From NCBI GenBank assembly GCA_951812925.1, contig OX638370.1:111428897-111492896 (forward strand): a DNA stretch of 64,000 bases, read 5' to 3'. The position numbers were made by a program, and so were the translations under genes. The notes below the pieces were generated by a model. That model saw nothing but the letters and a program-made list of their open reading frames with translations, did no database searches and had not been told where the DNA came from. Position 1 is the stretch's first letter, and every line of letters starts with the position of its first letter. Shown here piece by piece: positions 35,801-44,800 of the stretch. The DNA is from Calliopum simillimum (Eukaryota; Arthropoda; Insecta; Diptera; Lauxaniidae).

Positions 35801-38800
35801 ATCAGCAAAAAGTGATAATAATCTCATCAAAAATTACGGTTTTTTTGCAGTAATTCAACTACTTTACTGAATTATCATGAAAAAGTAGTGGTATGATAGT
35901 AAAATATATGGCTTAAACTTCAAAAAGTACAGAGACAAACTATAAAAAAAATTGAATAGAAAAGTAAAACGTTGTCACAGGACAAAATACCAGTGAGCTC
36001 TGCAATATCTGCCTATACGAGGGTTGCCTTTTATATTTCGGGATTGGGCAACACTATTGTCAATAGCTAAAATCTGGCAACACCATAATAAAGTTTGACA
36101 TTTTTTAGCATAAACGTGCTCACAACGTTTTGACGTACGACCATCATTTGTGTTGCTTACAGTGACTTGAAAAAATCAATTTTTCCATTGAAAATTTAAG
36201 CAATTGATAAATTATGGGGTTTCCAACGAGAACAAACCTTTTTTACGGCCAGGTGTTCATGCAATATTGAATGTATGCTGGTCCCACTAATGCCTAAGGT
36301 TGTCTCAATCTCACGATAGGTCACATGACGATCTTGCAATATCAGTTGGCGCACAGCATCAATGGTTTCCGGAACAACAACTGATTTTGGACGACCTTCA
36401 CGAAATTCGTCTTGGAGTGAGCGACGGCCACGATTGAATTCATTGAACCAGTTTTTCACAGTGCTATAGGATGGTGCTTCATCGCCATACAAAGGTTTAA
36501 GTTCATCGATGCACTTTTATCGTGATAATCCACGTCGAAAGTTGTGAAAAATTATCGCACGAAAACGTTCACGAGTCAATTCCATTTTTTTGCCAAATTG
36601 ATTTTTTCAAGTCACTGTAAGCAACACAAATGATGGTCGTACGTCAAAACGTTCTGAGTACGTTTATGCTAAAAAATGTCAAACCTTATTATGGTGTTGC
36701 CAGATTTTAGCTATTGACATTAGTGTTGCCCAATCCCGATATATAAAAGGCAACCTACGTAATACCCTTCAATTGTTCACCTTTTTCTAAAAATATGAGT
36801 GTAACTTATCGTAATATTTGCAATAATATCGCGAAAGTCAAATTATGATCACTAAGCTCAGCGTTTTGAAAGTATGTTTACTATCCAAGATCCATCAATT
36901 TTAGAAAACGAAAGTTTCCGATTCGAGCACAGTGTAATTTACAATTGGTATATTTGATACAGGCGAATTAAATGCATCATATCATTGGATCAATCATAGA
37001 TTTGTCAATTTGTCGTATACATGAATTTCTTTATTTTACGAAATCAATTTTTAGTTGAAACATATTTGCTATGGACAATCAATCTCCTCAGAACAATGTT
37101 TTACTTCAAATGTAAAACCAAAAAATGGTATTTTTACTACATATTTTGATAAGTTTTCAGTCAAATAAATTTGATTAGCATGTACACTTTTCTTAATGAA
37201 GAAAGTAATTCCTTAAAGTAAACGAAAATCAGTCTGTGAAACACAATCAGAGTGACGAAAAAGTAATCATTTGGTTACTTACTTTCTCGCAGAGTCTTGT
37301 AACGAATGGGCACGTGATTTGGTATTTATTTAATTTTAAAATGAAATTATTATCAAGTTGAAAACTTATGACAAATCTACATCATTCTTAAACTTATTTG
37401 TGTTATCTTCTCTCATCTACGCTCTCTTAGAGTCACAATAATTTTGTTTGGTTTGGTTTCATTTAAGTTACAAAAACATTTGCATTTCCCACTGTCACCC
37501 TTTCCATTGAAATTCCCATTTTTAATACATAAATGTGAATATTTACACGACTTGACGATTTCGTTGCTATTCAATAATATCAGCACGAGTAATATTTGAA
37601 AGAAATTTATTCGCATTAATGTTAATTGATTTGTTTTGATTAGATTTGATGGATTGTTAAAAAATTAAGTTTTTTTTTTCTTTGATTAATTTTATTTATT
37701 TAATTATTGTATTATTTTGCAGTCTTGATAGCAACAGTATCAGTTATTTACTTTTTTCAATAAATAGTAAAATGAGAATACTGTTTGTAAATATTTATTG
37801 TCAGTATGTGTTCTATTTGAATTATATATTGCAATTGTAAACTTTCAACACGCGACAGCTAAAATAGTTATAGTCGGTGATAAAACAGTGTCATTTAATT
37901 TAAATGAACTGCATCTTTGCAATGAGAAACTTTGATTTTTTTGATAATTTTGTCGTATTGATTTTAAAATACCTTAGCCGAAATCGCCCAAAGATTAAAG
38001 GCTCAAAAAAAAAAAATAGTTCGCCCTTTAAAAATTAATCCTAGAATTAACTTAAAAACTGAAACAATAAACTTACCCAAAACTTAACAATATGGACCTA
38101 TTCGATCTAAATATGTGAGGTTTTTGCTTTACGCAATTAACGCCTTCCTAACCTACCCAAAACTTAAGGTTTTTTCGGTAATATTCAGAAACTCTTTCTC
38201 AAACTTAAACTAGAGAAATATAAGAATTAACAATTGGGCCTTATTTGAAAGGATAGCTCAGAAGACCACCACTCACCATAAATACTACAGAAGAACTAGA
38301 GGGACGCTTACTTCTCACAAAATATTTTGACTCTGGTGAAAACTTCAATAATGCTGGAGTTTTTTTGGACCAAACACAAAATTTGTATTGACAATTTTTT
38401 TACTAGCTACAAAACAAAAAAGTTTTCCATAAAAATTTTGTGTTTTTGGTCCGAAAGTTTTTAAAGTTTTCACCAGTCTGTGGGAAGTGTTACAATAAGC
38501 CTAGGAACATATTTCAATTGGTACCAATAAACAATTTTTTTTTTTTTTTCTTTGTATGATGATCGACCCACCTTAACATGTACTGACTTGATAATCTACA
38601 AATTACAGAATACGAAATAATTATGCAAACAAATCCCTGTGCACTTAAATGCAACAAAGTTGCACCATGGGGTACCTAATTTAATTAAATAGCACAAGTC
38701 CCACGGTTGCATGAATGTTGCGTATTCTATGATTTTTGTTGGTTCATTTGTTTTGTTATGTATTGTTCTTCAGCTTTGCTTTCTTTTTTCATTTCGTCTC

Positions 38801-41800
38801 AATTGAAATGACACACACTTGACTATGAGATGGACACAATTTTAAAGACTCCCTCCCACATTGCACGAGTGCCAGGGTGTTTTACATTTTTTCTTTTTTC
38901 TTTTGTTAATTAAATTATAAATTCAATTTCTTTGCCAAAGCACATGTAATATTTACGGCTGCTACTTGTGGAAAAGAAAACAAAATTAAGGATAAAAACA
39001 ATGTTAGGTACCTTCCTATATCAAAAAGTGAAGAAAAAATCGATAAAAATTAATCTTGCTGTTGAAAACTTATTGTGATGTTATTTATTCACTTTGTATT
39101 GCACACTCTTGGTTAAAAGGTTATTCAATTTAATAATATACATGTATTAATCTAATATTCTGTCTTAATTTCACTCAATAAGGTCGCAATTAAAGTGCGC
39201 GCTTTGAGCAAAGTTGCGCTCAAAGCAAAGCGTGACGAATATCAAGTTGCGTAAAACGATCGCAATGGGAGCTTCGCACAAAGATATGTTTGTATGTATT
39301 CTCCTTTAACTTCTGGGAGGAGCATAGGGCCAATATGAAACGTCTCCATTTGTCGCGATCCCTTGGGATGACTTTGATCTCTTGCCACGACTTTTCTAAT
39401 TCTTGTATTTCACGTTGCGCTTCTTTTTTTCATATAAATCGTTCTACACTGTTTTAAATATATAGCGATTCTTTGAGCGTAACTTTCCTTGAAGCGTGCG
39501 CTCTGGTTGCGGCCTAAAAAATAGCAACTTCAGGTAATTTTGTAATTTGTGCTTTCATCAGATGTTTTCACACTGAATTCATCTTATTTTATCAATTAAA
39601 TAAGAAAATTCTAGAAATAGTCCTGAAAACCACAAAAATGTAGTTCGATTTAAGTTCGACTCAGCCGCAAATAGAACTGCACTAAACCAATGATTCGATA
39701 GGACGAATTAAAAAGACTGGGAGTAACTGGTACAGAATCAGCCTATAAAAGCATTTTACTTAGGTTTATTCCTAACTTTTTTTCTTATGCTAAAGAAAAT
39801 AACTTTTAATTCCTCTTCCATCCTGTGCAGCACTTATTATTTCAACTAGCACTAAAAACTACCTTAACTTATAAATTTTAAATAAATATTCGATAAAAAT
39901 ATCTGACCTTTTGTGTTGCCTTTTCGAAAAAGTATAAAATTCAATCAATAAACTTTATTTTACCACCTCTGTAGCATTAAACAAAAAGTTCGTCCACATT
40001 TTTGCTATTCCAATAAAATTGTTTCCTAGAAAAAATTAATACGTTTAACTTTTGATTTGATGTATCAAATGAAATTTCTCGCCTTGTCATGGCTAATTTA
40101 AAACTCATTAATTTTTATGGGATTAGTTGTGGTTCTATCTAATTGTAACTGCTTTCGAATTTTCGATACGTTTACATTCTGTAATTAGTGTCTGAATAGC
40201 GCGATAATGATGTTAAATGATTTTCGTATTATGTTTTTTGTTTACGAGAATGACTGTTGTTGTCTTTAAGTTTGCCAAATTGTATTACAGTCAAGTATAC
40301 ATACGTCAGTTTTTCAATTTGTCTATCCATCCATCCGTATGCCACTATATTAACCTTTACATCCAACGTCAAAATATTTCATTTATTCTCGAAAATTCAT
40401 TAAATTTCAATAATTCACGTTAAATCCCTTGCCAACATTTTTGTGTTATAACAATTGAGTTGATGTACATTTTCTATCATCTCTTTTAGTTTATGCCAAA
40501 AGTTAAAGAAAAATATTTTTTTTTTTTTTTTGTTATCATAAACAAAAAAGCTAATTTTATTAAACTTCATTTATTAAAATTTTGATATAAAAATAAATTT
40601 AACATTTTTCCCATCTCGTCTGTATTATACTTATTTGCAAAGAATTTTCATTAATTTTTAATTTATATTTTTATTTTTGGGTTATCCATCCATCAAACAT
40701 TTTTCGCTCATCTAAATACACCTTAAGATTTTGTTAAATTTTGGCAACGAAAGCGAATTTTTTTTCTTGACGTGAGAATTACGATAGCCACAGTGAATTG
40801 TATTCTAAAAAAATGTCCGAAGTGGTTCTTACTCGTCAATTATAAAAAGGTTGGGTTGACATTCTCAGAACGTTTGAATTGCTTATGTTAAGATTTGGTA
40901 AAATTTAATAAATCTTTTCTCAATAAATTATGACTTCATCTGTAATAGACGTTTCTTTTTAAAAAGTCAAAATAATCCTAATTACAATCAGGCATAGCAT
41001 GTACATTAGATAAGTCGAAATCTAGATTCATCACAACACCGCGGCGTGTGAATTTTTTTCAAATTTTTGGAGCATATGTATTTATTATATTTCACAATTT
41101 TTTAAAAACTGGTCAAAACGAAAAAAAAGTACTATATTGGTTTTTCACAGAAAGAAAAAAAAAATAACCAGACATCGTTTTAAAGAGTCTTTCTCAATTT
41201 TGAAACAGGGTAGGGATCACTTTTTTTTTTGCTTAACATGATAAATCCAGGTGATAAGGCACCTTTTCTGTTGAACTGCTGTAAAACAGGAATTAAAAAA
41301 GTTTTTTAATGGAACTAAAAGCGAATTTATTCTTTATTTAATTTATAAGAAATAATGGTACTTAATTATACAAAAATTATTAAAATTATGGTGATTTGGC
41401 ATTACCATATCATGGGTTATTTGGCACCCTTAAGTTTTCTTATCGAATTTTTTGTATGTTTACGTATAATATGTACATGTTTTATGTGACCACATGCGGC
41501 ACATCAGATTTATCTTGGAAGTAAATATTTTCTTCACCTTTACTGGAAGAATCACCTTTCGTTTATTAGTCTTTTTCCTTGGAACCACCATAGGTTGTGT
41601 CGGTTGTGTTTTCCGTTAAGTTTTAATTTTTTTCTGGACCATATTATCAGAACACGTCAGAATTTTTGCTGTTTATTTTGTTACAATTTTTTGAAGTCGT
41701 TGGGACAGGTGAGCTTTCGCTTAACACCTTTTCTGGCATGAAGTCACTTCTATTCAAACCATATCACTTTCAGAAATTGGGTGCCATTTCTACTTTTTGG

Positions 41801-44800
41801 TGTAAAGCAAATAAAAATACCACGAAACGAATAAACATCTTCAATCGCGCTCGTATTCATCCAAAAACGAAGTCAAATTCAATTCTTTTTATTTTGATAT
41901 AAGCTGCATCTCGAAATATATACAAAAAAAAAAGTCAGCCGTTTACATTCCGAATTTTTTTAAAAAGTCCCGCACATAAGTTATTATTGAAAATACAGCT
42001 GAACGAACAATGAAATCTATCGCACAACTGCATTTAATTTTTTCCATATTTGAATGCTACGAAAGCTGCACGCATTGAAATTGAAAGAGGTGCCATATCA
42101 CCTGGGGGTGCCACATATCCCGGTGCCACTTATCGTACAAATCGAACTAGTTTAATGTACACAGGACAAATGATGAGCTTTATTCCTTGTGAAATGAAAA
42201 TCACTCAATAAATGCATACTTATGTATAGGCCTCATTTTAATCCTTTGCTGCAAATATCATGTTCGGCTCAATAGGTAATATTTTAAATGTCAAAATGAA
42301 AGGCATACTAATATTGCATATTTTCCGCCACAGAGTCAATGGCTTTTTTTTTTTTTTTTAAAAAAACTTTTTAAGAACAAAATGCCACTTGAATTTCCAA
42401 TTTTTTTGCGGTTTTTGCTGCTACACCAGAACAATTACTCTCCTCTGATTCTATTTGCAAACACGTCTCAATACAAAAATTAGTTGCAAATTCATGCTGT
42501 GAATAAATTGCGCCAAATGCCACCAACATCGATACGTAAAGCTACCAACACAGAAAGCCGCCAATGTGCTAAAAACGACACTAATAAAAAATCTATTCAA
42601 ATGCCCTCAACACATTTGCTTATATTTGGTGGTAGATGGTTGGTACGTAGACATCCATTTACTCAAATCCTTCGAACGGAAATGAATTTTGCGAATAAAT
42701 TTTTAAATTTATTCTGTTGGGCAGATATTTTGCATGGTTTAATTTCACACTTGTTGCATATGCTCGTATTACCGCCGTTAAATTTAGCATTCTTTCTATA
42801 TTTTGTACTAATCTAATGTTAGTAACACGTGACTTTTTACACATTTCCATTTTTATTTTAAACCTTTTCGTGGAAATAAATCATGTGCATTTTTATTTGT
42901 TATGACTTGAGTAGGTATTTGGCAGTGTCTACGCGTAAAATCATGTTCTTTTTGTGGGATATTAGCATCTACAGGGGTTCTAAACTATCTTAAATACTGT
43001 TTTCAAACTATTAAACCTACTAAATATATGATAGATTGTACAATATTACTTTGGAAAGTTATTGGTAAAATGATATATAATTTTCCATTTAAAGCAAATT
43101 CTGTGAAGTCATTTATTTATTTATTTATTTTCATTTTGTTTAAAATCAATTTGTAAGTCATGTGCAACAATCTAAGGTTGCATTCATAAAATGAAACTTA
43201 ATTATTATCAGTCAGTCAGTTGTCTTTTAAAATTGTATCAATTTTGATCGATTGATTTATTTTCTTTATTGGTATATATCAAATTTCACTAACAAAGCAA
43301 GTGTTTTGAACAAAGTCCAGACTAAGTTCATTTGCTTTTGTGTATTATACATATACGCTAAATATTTTATGTATAAAAAAATTATTAAATTAACACTTTA
43401 CACAGAGATACTATTGAAAACCAAAATTAATTTAATAAATTATTTCTTCTTCTTTATGTTAGCCTACAAATTTCAAGAAAATCTTATACGTACCATGGTT
43501 CAAATCGAGAATACATATTTTGAATTGGGCAATTCGAGTACTAGAAATTGTTTGATTATATGTGATCGTGGTGTTATGGATGCCAGCGCTTGTAAGTAAT
43601 TAAAATACGACTGGTTTTTTCTTTTTATAACCTCTGTTTTTCTTTTTCTCTTCAGATATTTCAAAAGAAAAATGGGAAAAAATGATGGCCGGCAATAACT
43701 GGAATCCTATAGAATTGCGTGATAATCGTTATAATCAAATTTTGCATTTGGTATCAGCAGCAAATGGCGCTGAAGAATTCTATTCAACTGAAGTAAGTGT
43801 AACGTTGACATTTCTATATAGCATCATTTTTTTATAGTCAAATGATGCATTTCAAAAAAGCTAAATATCCGAAAGCTTAGAAAATAGTGATCAGAGACAA
43901 GAAGTTTTCATTATCCTCTGAACGTTCAATTCTTGACAATAAGCGTGTAACAAATTACGCAGCAACGCGGTGCATCTTGAATTTTTCGGTCAAAATCCCG
44001 TGACATGATCCAAAATTTCGCAGCAACTTTTTGCTCGTTCAAAAGTCACTCATTCTAAAATTCGCCAAATGAACAAAACGCACTTCACAAACAAAACAGC
44101 TGCGTAGCTAATCAACCAATAATGAATGATAATTGCCCGCGCATTTTACGTATTTTTTTGAACAACCATATAAAAATAATATACTGATGATCGATTATAA
44201 GTTTTTCTATCGCTGAATCTAAATTCCAAGCAGGTTTTGTAATCTTCACTCCTACTTAAAATCCTTTATGTTCGTGATTGACCTATTTTATTTGAGTTTG
44301 TTGCGTGTTTATTCATTAACCATGAGAAGTTTTCTAATTTCAATATCTTTGCAAATTTTTCTTATGGCCTTAGGGGAAGCTTCCACTTTGGAGAAAAGTT
44401 ATTCGTAATTTTTTTTTTTTTTTTTGAATTCTTAATTTATATAGAGCAGAACTTTTGGTTTTTGCGCCGGCTTCTTTTTTGCCACAAAAAGATCAAAATT
44501 GGAACCGCTATCCCCGCTAAATCTGACTGGTGTGTTAAGCAGGCACTTCTTTCGAAGAACTTCTTATAGAAGTGTATTGACTAAAAGTGAAACCCCTTGT
44601 TACATAAATAATCCATAAATGTTCATAACATTATAGCACCAACTTTAATTTTTAGTGCTTTGCATTTATTTTAAAATAAAAAAACAATTTTTTTATTTTT
44701 TTCAAATGATGAGAAATTAAAACGGCTTTATAAGGTAGGTATTGCCAATGCAGTCAGTATGTAAAAGAGCTTTTTCTATTACTACAACAGCTAGCCAATG

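Noticed and set aside
42484..42816. 110-codon plus frame in ttd14 intron 5
   Set aside because: No homology recognised and not joinable to ttd14 exons in phase with good splice sites.
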